A stretch of DNA of 37,557 nucleotides, taken from NCBI GenBank assembly GCA_030427595.1, contig JAUIBX010000009.1, positions 1 to 37,557 of the forward strand, read 5' to 3'. Of this stretch, positions 1-8,246 are shown one piece after another. Under the pieces are notes generated by a model. It made no database searches, was not told the DNA's origin, and saw nothing but the letters and a program-made list of their open reading frames with translations. The DNA is from Bacteriovoracia bacterium. Lineage in GTDB: Bacteria; Bdellovibrionota; Bacteriovoracia; Bacteriovoracales; Bacteriovoracaceae. A program made the position numbers and the translations under genes. Each line of letters starts with the position of its first letter. Positions within the stretch are counted from its first letter, which is position 1.

Positions 1-1
1 A

Positions 2-1591
2 GAAAGCTTGGCCCTCTACAGCTATGCTGAAGAACTTATAAAGTGGCAAAAAAGCCTAGCGAATCTCTACGAAGATATGGCGAAGTATTCGCGCCAAAAT
101 AATGGTGAGGTTTCTGCACGCCAGCTCCAAGACTTGCGCTCCCTAGTTAAAGAATATCACCTCAAGCATTTGCCTCGCTTTGAAAGAATACTTAATAAGG
201 AACCCTACTTTTTAGGAAATAGAGATATTTTAAAAATTGTTTCTCACCCAACTCAAATTATAAGCGTCAGTCGTTTTAAACCTCTCATTGAAGGTCGAAC
301 GGAAAGAAGTCGCGGTTCTGGAACCCGCATTCGCAATATAAAGGCAAAGAAATACCTTATAAATCCCAATGATGAAGAGGGAGCGAAACTTTGGCTTCAT
401 TTTAAGAATCAGTTTGCGGCCAAGGTCATGTTGCTTGAGGCCTATATCCTAGGTCTGGCACCTTTTATCGATACTCAGGCCTTTCGTTTGGTACTTTTAA
501 GAGATTTAGAAAATGATCTCACCAGTGAAACCTTAGAGGATCAATGGTTTAAAAGTATAGAGGACCTTTTTCAAAGGGATCATCTGATTCGTGCCCTAAA
601 AGTTTTTGAAGAGGGAGTTGCTCTAGAAGAAAATAAGGACCTCTTTGAGACCTTACCGACTGAACTTATTTCAAAGAGCCAGTCTTATAAAGAACTTAAG
701 AAACGCCAAGAAGACTTCACTTTCTTTAGGGATATGGCGATTAATATGAGCTTTATGGCCAAGCGTCGCTGGGACACTTATCGCGATATTGGCGTGGGTA
801 CCCTCTTTGAGGGATCAAAAGTCTTTGGTAATTTTGTTGGTCTCTTTCAATCACGACGAGGTTACCTTTATAGCTGGAACCAAGAGGAAGAAGAGAACGT
901 GGCGTCACAAATGAAGCCCCTTGATGTTGTGATGGAAAAGACGCCTTTTCGCCTAACGGATAAATTTATTCCTGGTCATTTTGGCCACGCAGCCATTTGG
1001 ACGGGAACAGAAGAAGAGCTCAAAGAACTGGGTGTATGGCAGGAGTTGCCAAGACTCTATGATAGAGCGGTTAAAGAATTTAATTATGGTGGTCCGTCTT
1101 TTCAAGAGAGTATTCGACAAAAGGCCCGCATTATTGAGGCCCTAAGACCTGGTGTAGAATTTAATACCTTGAGGAAGTTCTTAGATATTGATGACCTCGC
1201 CGTCTTAAGAATGAGAGATTGTGAAGAAGATGAAAGACCAAAGAGTCTCTTTGCTTCTGATATAAAGTGCCTAAATGCAAAACTTAAAAAAGAATATCTG
1301 ATCAAGGCGTTTGAGCAGATTGGTAAAGACTATGACTTTGCGTTTAATGTTAATACAGAGCAAACTATTGTTTGTTCGGAACTGATTTATCGCACTTATC
1401 TTGATATAGACTTTGAAACCAGCTTAACTGTTGGTCAATACAATATCTCTCCTGACCAAGTGGCCAAAAAAGCGGATGACCCTGAAGATCCATTTTCACC
1501 AGTACTCTTCTATCATCAAGGAAAGCTAATCGATCAAGAGGGGGAGTCTTTAAGGTCTTTTATGAAAGGCCTAATGTTCCCTGAAAACTAG
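2..1591 (+). CDS. Protein with C-terminal permuted NlpC/P60-like (YiiX/YebB-type) domain, 5'-truncated
   Basis: The reading frame is open to the left edge, so the true start lies outside; a TTG at 8 is the first possible start but has no visible Shine-Dalgarno site. About 300 residues of charged, helical sequence that I do not recognise come first. The C-terminal part carries the pattern of permuted papain-like hydrolases of the YiiX/YebB group: a segment DVVMEKTPF, then GHFGHAAIW with the probable catalytic His (His327 counted from the TTG), and later IVCSELIYRTY with the probable nucleophile Cys456. Family members hydrolyse amide or ester bonds in cell-wall or lipid substrates; the substrate here is unknown. 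No signal peptide can be judged because the N-terminus is missing. A weak hairpin (stem 1604-1609 with 1620-1625) follows the stop. I am fairly sure of the fold, less of an active enzyme. Confidence 0.7.
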   Translation, partial: ESLALYSYAEELIKWQKSLANLYEDMAKYSRQNNGEVSARQLQDLRSLVKEYHLKHLPRFERILNKEPYFLGNRDILKIVSHPTQIISVSRFKPLIEGRTERSRGSGTRIRNIKAKKYLINPNDEEGAKLWLHFKNQFAAKVMLLEAYILGLAPFIDTQAFRLVLLRDLENDLTSETLEDQWFKSIEDLFQRDHLIRALKVFEEGVALEENKDLFETLPTELISKSQSYKELKKRQEDFTFFRDMAINMSFMAKRRWDTYRDIGVGTLFEGSKVFGNFVGLFQSRRGYLYSWNQEEEENVASQMKPLDVVMEKTPFRLTDKFIPGHFGHAAIWTGTEEELKELGVWQELPRLYDRAVKEFNYGGPSFQESIRQKARIIEALRPGVEFNTLRKFLDIDDLAVLRMRDCEEDERPKSLFASDIKCLNAKLKKEYLIKAFEQIGKDYDFAFNVNTEQTIVCSELIYRTYLDIDFETSLTVGQYNISPDQVAKKADDPEDPFSPVLFYHQGKLIDQEGESLRSFMKGLMFPEN

Positions 1592-1695
1592 AATTAAGCC
1601 CACTTTGCCAAGGAAATCGGGCAAAATTTCGACTTTTCTTGTAAATAGTATTTATTTTTTAAAATTAAATTAAGCCTTTGAAATAACATAGCTTT

Positions 1696-1724
1696 TTAAG
1701 ATTCTGTTTGTATTTCTTTATAAT
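1696..1724 (+). promoter_or_regulatory. Candidate sigma-70-type promoter
   Basis: A perfect TATAAT lies at 1719-1724, about 50 bases before the start at 1774. The -35 position 17 bases upstream (1696-1701, TTAAGA) is a weak match. Supported mainly by the -10 box. Confidence 0.3.
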
Positions 1725-1773
1725 ATCGCTCAGTCAGCTAAGGTGTGAGGGTCAGCCCATGTAGGAGAGACCT

Positions 1774-2670
1774 ATGCTTAAGAAAGAGACCAAAAGACTA
1801 TTTCAAAGTTACCTAACAAAAGAGAAGCTGAGCACCCCTTTGTTCTTCGGTGACAATAATGTTCTTAGCTTTCATTGGTCAAACGACAAACTGGCCAGTG
1901 ATTACGTCAAAACTCTGCATGAAGGTAAAGGAAAACAACATAGAGTTGAAGGACTGAGAGAAGAGCTAGAAGAACTCAAGAATATTCCCCTGTGGCTTAT
2001 GAGTAGAAGAGGGCAGGTCAAATCTGATCTTCATAACCTCTATCAATGCTACTTAGATCCTCGCGTAAAAACTCATTGGTTTCACTTAGAAGAAATTTTA
2101 GTTTCAACCAATCATGAAGCAGGACCCTTCTCTTCTTTAAAGGCGATGAGATGGTTTGATAAAGATATTTACGCTAAATTCATTTACCTTAAGATGCTTG
2201 AGTCTTGGGTTCCTCAAAGAAGTTTTCGTTTAAGTCTCAATATTCCTATTGAAATCCGTGCAGGTGGATCACCTTTTCAGTCTATCGCTGCCAAGGTCCA
2301 TCAAGTTTCTGCTCACGGTATCGTCCTTCATACCAGTAGTTGTAGTCAGCTAAAGGAATGGGATAGTGTCGAGGAGTTCCTCTTCCTCAAAAAAGAAGTG
2401 GAATTGGTGCAAGAAAGAGGAATTGAGAGCTGCCTTAAGGCGAAAGAGTGGTACTCACACCTTGAAAACTTTACGATCAATGGCGATGAATTTCGCATGA
2501 TTCTTCATAAGGGTCTTGAAGGCCGAGGAGAAAAGGATAACTTTCTCTTTATTCCTCTTCAGTCTTTGAGAATGTTGTCTATAAAGGCGCAGGATCAAAG
2601 CATTAAGAATTTCAATAGTCTGTTTGAGGAAGCTCAGCAGACCATCCACAAATATATTGAAGCTTCTTAA
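1774..2670 (+). CDS. Uncharacterised protein, possible divergent PilZ-like domain
   Basis: The ATG is preceded by AGGAGAG at 1763-1769, a good ribosome-binding site. The product is 298 residues, soluble, without signal peptide or membrane segment. Around residues 149-185 there is QRSFRLSLNIPIEI followed by AAKVHQVSAHGIVLHT. The spacing and the VSxxGI pattern resemble the RxxxR and (D/N)xSxxG motifs of PilZ c-di-GMP-binding domains, but the acidic residue of the second motif is replaced by Gln. If it is a PilZ relative it may not bind c-di-GMP. The rest is charged helical sequence I do not recognise. The gene ends three bases before the convergent dppF stop, with no clear terminator between them. 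Confidence 0.6.
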   Translation: MLKKETKRLFQSYLTKEKLSTPLFFGDNNVLSFHWSNDKLASDYVKTLHEGKGKQHRVEGLREELEELKNIPLWLMSRRGQVKSDLHNLYQCYLDPRVKTHWFHLEEILVSTNHEAGPFSSLKAMRWFDKDIYAKFIYLKMLESWVPQRSFRLSLNIPIEIRAGGSPFQSIAAKVHQVSAHGIVLHTSSCSQLKEWDSVEEFLFLKKEVELVQERGIESCLKAKEWYSHLENFTINGDEFRMILHKGLEGRGEKDNFLFIPLQSLRMLSIKAQDQSIKNFNSLFEEAQQTIHKYIEAS

Positions 2671-2673
2671 AAT

Positions 2674-3618
2674 TTAAGAACCTAAGTTAAAACAAGAAAC
2701 CATGCGAGAGGATCTTTCTTGGAGATCTGGTGACTCACTTTTACAGCGCTCTGTCGCTTGAGGACACCTTTCATGAAAAGCACATCCTTGTGGAGGATTA
2801 AGAGGAGAGGGGGGCTCTCCTGCTAAAGGATTATGCTCTTTTTCTGGTTCGAAAATATTTGGGGAAGCCTCAAGAAGTGCTCTTGTATAGGGGTGTTGAG
2901 GATTTTCAAAAATCTGTTCTCTCCTACCATACTCCACAACTTTACCAAGGTACATAACAAGGACTGTGTCAGCGATGTGTTTAACCACATTGAGATCGTG
3001 GCTAATAAAGAGATAAGTCAAATCCAGTTGATCTTGAAGCTCAACAAGAAGGTTTAAGACTTGAGCTTGGATACTGACATCAAGAGCAGAGATGGGTTCA
3101 TCACAAATGAGGATTTTAGGGTTAAGGATTAAAGCGCGGGCAATGCCGAGGCGTTGGCGTTGACCACCAGAAAACATATGGGGATAGCGATTGGCCATCT
3201 CAGGGCGTAGACCAACTTTTTCCATGAGCTGGCAGGCCCTTTCATAGGCTTCTTTTTGGGAGACTTTTTGATTGATAAGAAGAGGTTCAGCAATAATTTT
3301 CCAGGCCGTCTTTCTGGGGTTAAGAGAATTGTAGGGGTCTTGGAAAATCATTTGAATAGTCTGGTAAAGACTCTTCCCTTTGAGTGCTTTTGAATCCACA
3401 CCCTCAAAAAAGACCTGACCAGAAGTTTCCTCTTCTAGACCCATGAGGGTTTTGGCCAGGGTGGATTTACCACAACCACTCTCTCCCACAATGGCCAGTG
3501 TCTGTTTCTTTTTAACTTCAAAGCTCACACCATCGAGGGCCTTTACCATCGCCTTACTATTGAGGAGCCCTTTTAGGGCATAATGTTTTTTGAGTTCTTG
3601 TACTTTTAAGAGGCTCAT
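2674..3618 (-). CDS. dppF: Dipeptide ABC transporter ATP-binding protein DppF
   Basis: One of two ATPases that drive peptide import at the inner membrane. Visible in order: Walker [10 protein letters not shown] (residues 45-53), Q-loop IFQDPYNSLNP, signature FSGGQRQR (149-156), Walker B ILICDEP (169-175), switch His in FISHD, and the C-terminal oligopeptide/dipeptide (oligo_HPY) extension with the cysteine cluster CAFHERCPQATERC. The start chosen is the ATG at 3618, which overlaps the dppD stop in an ATGA and has AGGAGG at about 3622-3628; an upstream in-frame ATG at 3645 would add nine residues inside dppD and has no such site. At 314 residues it matches the family. Last gene of the dppABCDF cluster. 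Substrate specificity cannot be read from an ATPase; the dpp assignment rests on dppA and gene order. Confidence 0.93.
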   Translation of the reverse strand: MSLLKVQELKKHYALKGLLNSKAMVKALDGVSFEVKKKQTLAIVGESGCGKSTLAKTLMGLEEETSGQVFFEGVDSKALKGKSLYQTIQMIFQDPYNSLNPRKTAWKIIAEPLLINQKVSQKEAYERACQLMEKVGLRPEMANRYPHMFSGGQRQRLGIARALILNPKILICDEPISALDVSIQAQVLNLLVELQDQLDLTYLFISHDLNVVKHIADTVLVMYLGKVVEYGRREQIFENPQHPYTRALLEASPNIFEPEKEHNPLAGEPPSPLNPPQGCAFHERCPQATERCKSESPDLQERSSRMVSCFNLGS

Positions 3619-4601
3619 AGGACCTCCTCTTGCGGATGGTGACAACGAAGAAGGTGAGTCGATGCTTCATCCCTGAGCTCAGTCAGGATAGGCTGATGCT
3701 GACATTTCTCACTGGCAAAATCACAGCGAGGATGAAACTGACAACCAAGGGGGCGAGCGTTGAGGGCCGGCACAATACCTGGAATAGAAGTTAGGGGTGC
3801 TCGAAAAGCTGTCTCCTTGGCACCGGGAAGGGAGCGCAACAGGCCTCTAGTATAAGGGTGCTGTGGTCTTTCAATGAGCTCTCTTGTTGGTGCCGATTCA
3901 ACGATTTCTCCTGCATACATCACTTGAATATTGTCTGAGACTTTGGCCACAACTCCAAGGTCATGCGTCACAAAGATCATCGCCATATTATAGGCGTCTT
4001 GTAGTTCTTTAAGGAGGCGAAGGATTTGGTCTTGAATGGTGACATCAAGAGCAGTGGTTGGCTCATCGGCAATGAGAAGTTTTGGTTTGCAGGCAATGGC
4101 CATCGCAATCATCACTCTTTGGCTCATGCCACCGGAAAGCTCATGGGCATAGGAACTCAAGCGACTCTCTGGTGCTGGTATACCTACTTGTTTAAGAAGT
4201 TCAAGGCAGCGCACCTCTCTATCAACTTTTGTGAGTTGAGGCTCATGAATTTTAAGAGTTTCTTCAAGTTGGTAGCCCACGGTGAAGCTGGGGTTGAGAG
4301 CACTCATCGGATCTTGGAAAATCATCGCCATTTCCTTACCGCGAATCTTTTGCCACTGCTTTTCTCTTAGTTTTAAAAGGTCGAGGCCCTCAAAGGTGAC
4401 CTCACTTGCATGAACCTGCCCATTGTCAGAAAGAAGACCCATGATCGCGAGGTTGGTGATAGACTTGCCACAACCACTTTCACCTACAACTCCAAGAGTC
4501 TGACCTCTTTCAAGATCAAAGGAAATGCCACGAACTGCTTCAAGAATCCCCTGGCGGCTTTGAAAGTGAATGGAGAGATCACGAACTTTGAGGAGGCTCA
4601 T
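3615..4601 (-). CDS. dppD: Dipeptide ABC transporter ATP-binding protein DppD
   Basis: Partner ATPase of DppF in the importer. Walker A GESGCGKS (residues 40-47), Q-loop [11 protein letters not shown], signature LSGGMSQR (155-162), Walker B LLIADEP (175-181) and switch His213 are all present, so it should be a competent ATPase. The C-terminus has the oligo_HPY extension, with CQFHPRC typical of DppD/OppD. Length, 328 residues, is normal. Its start overlaps the dppC stop by four bases (ATGA), and its stop overlaps the dppF start in the same way, a sign of translational coupling and matched expression of the two ATPases and the permease. Confidence 0.93.
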   Translation of the reverse strand: MSLLKVRDLSIHFQSRQGILEAVRGISFDLERGQTLGVVGESGCGKSITNLAIMGLLSDNGQVHASEVTFEGLDLLKLREKQWQKIRGKEMAMIFQDPMSALNPSFTVGYQLEETLKIHEPQLTKVDREVRCLELLKQVGIPAPESRLSSYAHELSGGMSQRVMIAMAIACKPKLLIADEPTTALDVTIQDQILRLLKELQDAYNMAMIFVTHDLGVVAKVSDNIQVMYAGEIVESAPTRELIERPQHPYTRGLLRSLPGAKETAFRAPLTSIPGIVPALNARPLGCQFHPRCDFASEKCQHQPILTELRDEASTHLLRCHHPQEEVL

Positions 4602-5491
4602 TTCTTTAACCTTGGATCAAGGGTATCTCTTAGGCCATCACCTAGGAGGTTAAAGCCAAGAACAACAAAGAGAATGCAAAGACCCGGTAAGGTGACAAGC
4701 CATGGGTCACTAGAAATAAACGCGCGGGCATCGGCCAGCATGATACCCCATTCAGGGGTGGGGGCCTGGGCTCCGAGACCTAGGAAACCTAAGGCGGCTA
4801 CATTGAGGATGCCATCACTGAAGCCGAGAGAAATTTGAACAATGAGGGGCGCCATGCAGTTGGGGAGAATTTCACTAAACATGATCCTAAAAGAAGAAGC
4901 CCCAAAGGTTTTTGAGGCCATCACATATTGTTTCTTTCGTTCTTCCATCGCCGAAGCACGCACAATTCTAATAAAGCTTGGGCAGGCAACGATGGCCACA
5001 GCAACAATTGCATTAAAGAGTCCAGGGCCCATGACGGAGACCACAACGATGGCCAAAAGGATAGAAGGAAAGGCCATGAGGATGTCGACAAATCTCATGA
5101 TGAGCCAGTCGACTTTTCCACCAAAGTAGCCTGCCATTAGACCAAGAAGTGTGCCCACACTTGCTGAGAGGAAGACCACGAGAAAGCCGACGCCCATTGA
5201 GATCCTTGCCCCATAAATAAGACGGCTTAAAAGGTCTCTACCCACATCATCTGTACCGAAGAAGAAACTGGCATTGCCTCCCTCATAAAAAGATGGTGGT
5301 AAGCGCAGAGCATTCTCTTGCAATTCTGAAGGGGAGTGGGGAGAAAGGAGTGGGGCAAAGACTGCAAGAAAAACAAAGAAGAGAATAAAGGCCAAACCAA
5401 TAAGAGCCCCCTTATTGGCACTAAAGCCCACCCAAAAATCTCGTAAGGGATGCTCATAATCTGATTTGTTTTCTTCTATATTACTTTGCAT
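4598..5491 (-). CDS. dppC: Dipeptide ABC transporter permease DppC
   Basis: Inner-membrane permease subunit. The N-terminus (LRDFWVGFSANKGALIGLAF) is the usual OppC/DppC N-terminal segment leading into the first membrane helix. A periplasmic loop contains the typical FFGTDDVGRDLLSRLIYGAR, followed by about five further hydrophobic helices. The EAA-type coupling loop reads YVMASKTFGASSFRIMFSEILPN. I chose the ATG at 5491 (297 residues) with GGAG three bases upstream, a short spacing; a TTG at 5500 in the same frame would add three residues and cannot be excluded. The 54-base gap to dppB holds a tandem heptamer array, so dppC is the only gene of the set whose translation is not directly coupled to the gene before it. 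Confidence 0.92.
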   Translation of the reverse strand: MQSNIEENKSDYEHPLRDFWVGFSANKGALIGLAFILFFVFLAVFAPLLSPHSPSELQENALRLPPSFYEGGNASFFFGTDDVGRDLLSRLIYGARISMGVGFLVVFLSASVGTLLGLMAGYFGGKVDWLIMRFVDILMAFPSILLAIVVVSVMGPGLFNAIVAVAIVACPSFIRIVRASAMEERKKQYVMASKTFGASSFRIMFSEILPNCMAPLIVQISLGFSDGILNVAALGFLGLGAQAPTPEWGIMLADARAFISSDPWLVTLPGLCILFVVLGFNLLGDGLRDTLDPRLKK

Positions 5492-5506
5492 AAACTCCAA
5501 TTTAAA

Positions 5507-5537
5507 ACCTGTAACCTGCCACCTGTAACCCGTAACC
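5507..5537. repeat. Tandem heptamer array between dppB and dppC
   Basis: Four consecutive seven-base units plus a three-base start of a fifth on the plus strand: ACCTGTA at 5507, ACCTGCC at 5514, ACCTGTA at 5521, ACCCGTA at 5528, then ACC. The seven-base period is strict. The array lies in the 54-base gap of the dpp operon. Related arrays are at 10197-10231 and 14742-14805. Confidence 0.75.
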
Positions 5538-5545
5538 TTCTTTTA

Positions 5546-6562
5546 TCATCTCATCTTCGGATTAATAACCGCATACACAAAATCAACAGCTAAGTTGATG
5601 AGAACAACCATGGTTGCAATAAAGAGGACGCCTCCTTGGATGACGGGATAGTCTCTTGCATTGATACTCGCCACCAGCCACTTACCAATGCCTGGCCATG
5701 AAAAAATTGTTTCAGTCAAAATGGCACCCGTAATAATAGAGCCAAACATCAAACCTAAAACAGTAATGATGGGAATGAGGGCATTTCTTAGGCCATGAAT
5801 TAAAACAATCTTCTTGTAGGGAAGGCCTTTTGCCTTCGCCGTCCTTATATAATCCTCACCCATGACTTCAAGCATGCTTGAGCGAGTCATGCGTGCTAGC
5901 ACTGCTAGGGGAATGGTCCCCATAGCGATAGAGGGTAAGATCAAATGGGAGATGGCACTGATAAAAGGGGCAAGGCCTTCTTCTGCCAGCACTTCTGGAC
6001 TTAAAGTATCAACAAGGTAAAAGCCGGTGATAGTGGGAACATCATAGAGAACATCAATTCTGCCACTTACAGGTGTCAGACCTAAACCAACGCTAAAGAT
6101 AATAATAAGAATAAGACCCCACCAAAAAATGGGCATGGAATAGCCCACTAGGCTTCCTCCCATTAGAAAGTAATCAAAGAAGCTATTTCTTTTAAGGGCG
6201 GCCAGGATGCCCAAAGGAATACCAATAAGGGCAGCAAAGAAAAGGGCACATAGTCCTAGTTCGAGTGTGGCAGGGAAGCGACCAAAGAATTCTTCTGTGA
6301 CCTTTCTCTTTGAGACAAGAGAGCGTCCCAAGTCCCCACGAAAGGAGTTAATTAAAAAGCTTTGGTACTGACTTAAGATAGGTTTATCTAGACCAAGTTC
6401 TCTTTTCATTTCTTGATAAACTTTTGGGTCTGCTCCTCTTTCTCCGAGCATGAGCATGACGGGATCACCGGGAACTAAGCGAATGACAAAAAAGGCTAAA
6501 AGACTGACACCCAACAATGTGGGAACGAGGTCGATCAGTCTTTTGAGTAGAAAATTGAGCAT
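5546..6562 (-). CDS. dppB: Dipeptide ABC transporter permease DppB
   Basis: Inner-membrane permease subunit, 338 residues, the normal length. It begins with the family-typical MLNFLLKRLIDLVPTLLGVS first helix and the RLVPGDPV motif, followed by a periplasmic region and five more membrane helices. The coupling loop YIRTAKAKGLPYKKIVLIHG and the end VDFVYAVINPKMR are characteristic of DppB/OppB. The start ATG is one base after the dppA stop (TAA T ATG), indicating coupling to the binding-protein gene. Substrate assignment to dipeptides follows dppA; oligopeptides or nickel are alternatives in this permease family but less likely given the binding protein. Confidence 0.93.
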   Translation of the reverse strand: MLNFLLKRLIDLVPTLLGVSLLAFFVIRLVPGDPVMLMLGERGADPKVYQEMKRELGLDKPILSQYQSFLINSFRGDLGRSLVSKRKVTEEFFGRFPATLELGLCALFFAALIGIPLGILAALKRNSFFDYFLMGGSLVGYSMPIFWWGLILIIIFSVGLGLTPVSGRIDVLYDVPTITGFYLVDTLSPEVLAEEGLAPFISAISHLILPSIAMGTIPLAVLARMTRSSMLEVMGEDYIRTAKAKGLPYKKIVLIHGLRNALIPIITVLGLMFGSIITGAILTETIFSWPGIGKWLVASINARDYPVIQGGVLFIATMVVLINLAVDFVYAVINPKMR

Positions 6563-6563
6563 A

Positions 6564-8183
6564 TTATTTGAGTTCTATTCTCTTAAAAATGTCCCCACCA
6601 AGAGGATCAATAATGTAGCCTTTGACATTCTTAGACATGGCCCTAAAAACCTTTGAGTGGGCGAGGGTTACCCATGGGGCTTGCTCTTTAAAGATTTCTT
6701 GAGCACGACGGTAAAGAGGGGCACGCTTTTCTTTATCTGTGACTAGTTTCGCCTTACTAATGAGTTTTTCAAATTCATCGTGACACCAGCGCGCGACATT
6801 GGAGCCTGCTTCCACGCCACCACAACCGAGAAGGACATTGAGGAAGTTATCTGGATCACCGTTATCACCGGTCCAGCCTAGTTGAATGAGTTGATGCTCT
6901 CCTTGGCGTGCCTTCTTGAGATAGGTTGGCCAATCATAGCTAATAAGCTTTGCTTTGATACCAACCTTGGCCAGATCAGCTTGCATCATTTCACCCATTT
7001 TTTTCCCATTAGGATTGTAGGGTCTTGTTACCGGTAGGGTCCAAATTTCTGTTTCAAAGCCTTGAGAGAGACCAGCTTCTTTAAGGAGAGCTTTCGCCTT
7101 TTCAAGGTTGTGTTCATAATCTGAGACCTTGTCATTATATGACCAAATTGTTGGAGGAAGTGGGTTCTTCGCTTTAATGGCCTGACCAAGATAAATGGCT
7201 TCAATATAAGAGTCTCTATTGAGGGCAAGGTTGATCGCTTTACGAACGCGGACATCATCAAAGGGCTTTCTTTGAGTGTTCATGGCAAGGTAGCCCACGT
7301 TGAGACCGGAGCCACTCAGAAGTTTGAGGTTATCTTCTTTTTCAATCGCCGCAATATCGGCTGGGCTCGGTTCAATGATGAGGTGGCATTCACCTGCCTT
7401 GAGTTTTTGAAAACGAACGGATGGATCTGGGGTGATGGCAAAAATAAGGTTGTCGACCTTAGGGGCTTCTCCCCAGTATTTCTTATTTCTTTTGTAGCGA
7501 ATCAAGCTATCTTTGACATACTTCTTAAACATAAAAGGACCAGTACCTACTGGGTAATGATCAATCTTTTCCTTTTCACCTTTTGCAGCTAAGAAGTCAG
7601 CATACTCTTTAGAGAGAATGGACATGAAACTCATGGCCAAGTTGGCAAGAAAAGGCGCTTCAGGTCTGTTGAGAATGATACTGACTTGGTAGTTATTATC
7701 CTTAACGACATTTTTAATAATTGAGCCCATTTCCATACCGTTGAAGTACTCATAAGAGCCCCCTCCCACTTTATGGTAGGGGTGATCCTTTTGGCGCATG
7801 CGATTGATAGAAAAGAGGACATCATCGGCATTAAAGGGGCGACTTGGTTTGAAGTCTCCAAAGGAATGAAAACTAACATTCTTTCTCAAAATAAAAGTGT
7901 AGGTGAGGCGGTCATCGCTCACTGAAAAACTTTGGGCAAGGGCCGGCACAACTTCTGTTGTTCCATATTTAAAATCCACAAGTTTTTCATAGATGGTATG
8001 AGCAGCGGCATTATTTGAAGTGCCGTCAGTTGTGATTTGAGGATTAAAAGCTGTCGGTGAACCTTCAGAACAGTAGACGAAATTCTTGGAATCACTCTTC
8101 TTACCGAGGCAGCCAGAAATCAAAGAACTAAGAAGGAGAATACCCACCAATACTGTGGAGCGTGAACGAGGAGTATGACGCAT
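6564..8183 (-). CDS. dppA: Dipeptide-binding lipoprotein DppA
   Basis: Periplasmic substrate-binding protein (SBP family 5). It has a lipoprotein signal: basic start, hydrophobic stretch to residue 24 and lipobox ISGC with Cys25 as the lipidated residue. That differs from the freely soluble E. coli DppA. Strong DppA-type sequence follows: VYCSEGSPTAFNPQ near the mature N-terminus, FKYGTTEVVPALAQSF, GTGPFMFKKY, and WTGDNGDPDNF at 437-447, where the E. coli protein holds the aspartate that binds the peptide amino group. The C-terminal VKGYIIDPLGG also matches. The ATG is preceded by AGGG and six A residues. It heads the canonical dppABCDF order and lies 63 bases after the MFS gene, so it could be read from sfsA or from a promoter in that gap. 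Dipeptide (or heme) uptake suits a peptide-feeding organism. Confidence 0.93.
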   Translation of the reverse strand: MRHTPRSRSTVLVGILLLSSLISGCLGKKSDSKNFVYCSEGSPTAFNPQITTDGTSNNAAAHTIYEKLVDFKYGTTEVVPALAQSFSVSDDRLTYTFILRKNVSFHSFGDFKPSRPFNADDVLFSINRMRQKDHPYHKVGGGSYEYFNGMEMGSIIKNVVKDNNYQVSIILNRPEAPFLANLAMSFMSILSKEYADFLAAKGEKEKIDHYPVGTGPFMFKKYVKDSLIRYKRNKKYWGEAPKVDNLIFAITPDPSVRFQKLKAGECHLIIEPSPADIAAIEKEDNLKLLSGSGLNVGYLAMNTQRKPFDDVRVRKAINLALNRDSYIEAIYLGQAIKAKNPLPPTIWSYNDKVSDYEHNLEKAKALLKEAGLSQGFETEIWTLPVTRPYNPNGKKMGEMMQADLAKVGIKAKLISYDWPTYLKKARQGEHQLIQLGWTGDNGDPDNFLNVLLGCGGVEAGSNVARWCHDEFEKLISKAKLVTDKEKRAPLYRRAQEIFKEQAPWVTLAHSKVFRAMSKNVKGYIIDPLGGDIFKRIELK

Positions 8184-8246
8184 TTTTTTCCCTAGGTTGT
8201 TGTGTTGCGAACCTTATTTTTGCTTAAAGTGGTCGTGATTGACAAT

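Noticed and set aside
1604-1625. Terminator after the first gene
   Set aside because: Only a six-base stem with a ten-base loop and no T-tract; mentioned in the gene entry but not called.
3619-3645. dppF start at the upstream ATG 3645
   Set aside because: The ATG at 3618 has AGGAGG and the ATGA overlap used at the next junction; the extra nine residues are not family-like.
4026-4838. Open frames on the plus strand opposite dppD and dppC
   Set aside because: They mirror well-supported transporter genes, lack ribosome-binding sites and have no recognisable protein sequence.
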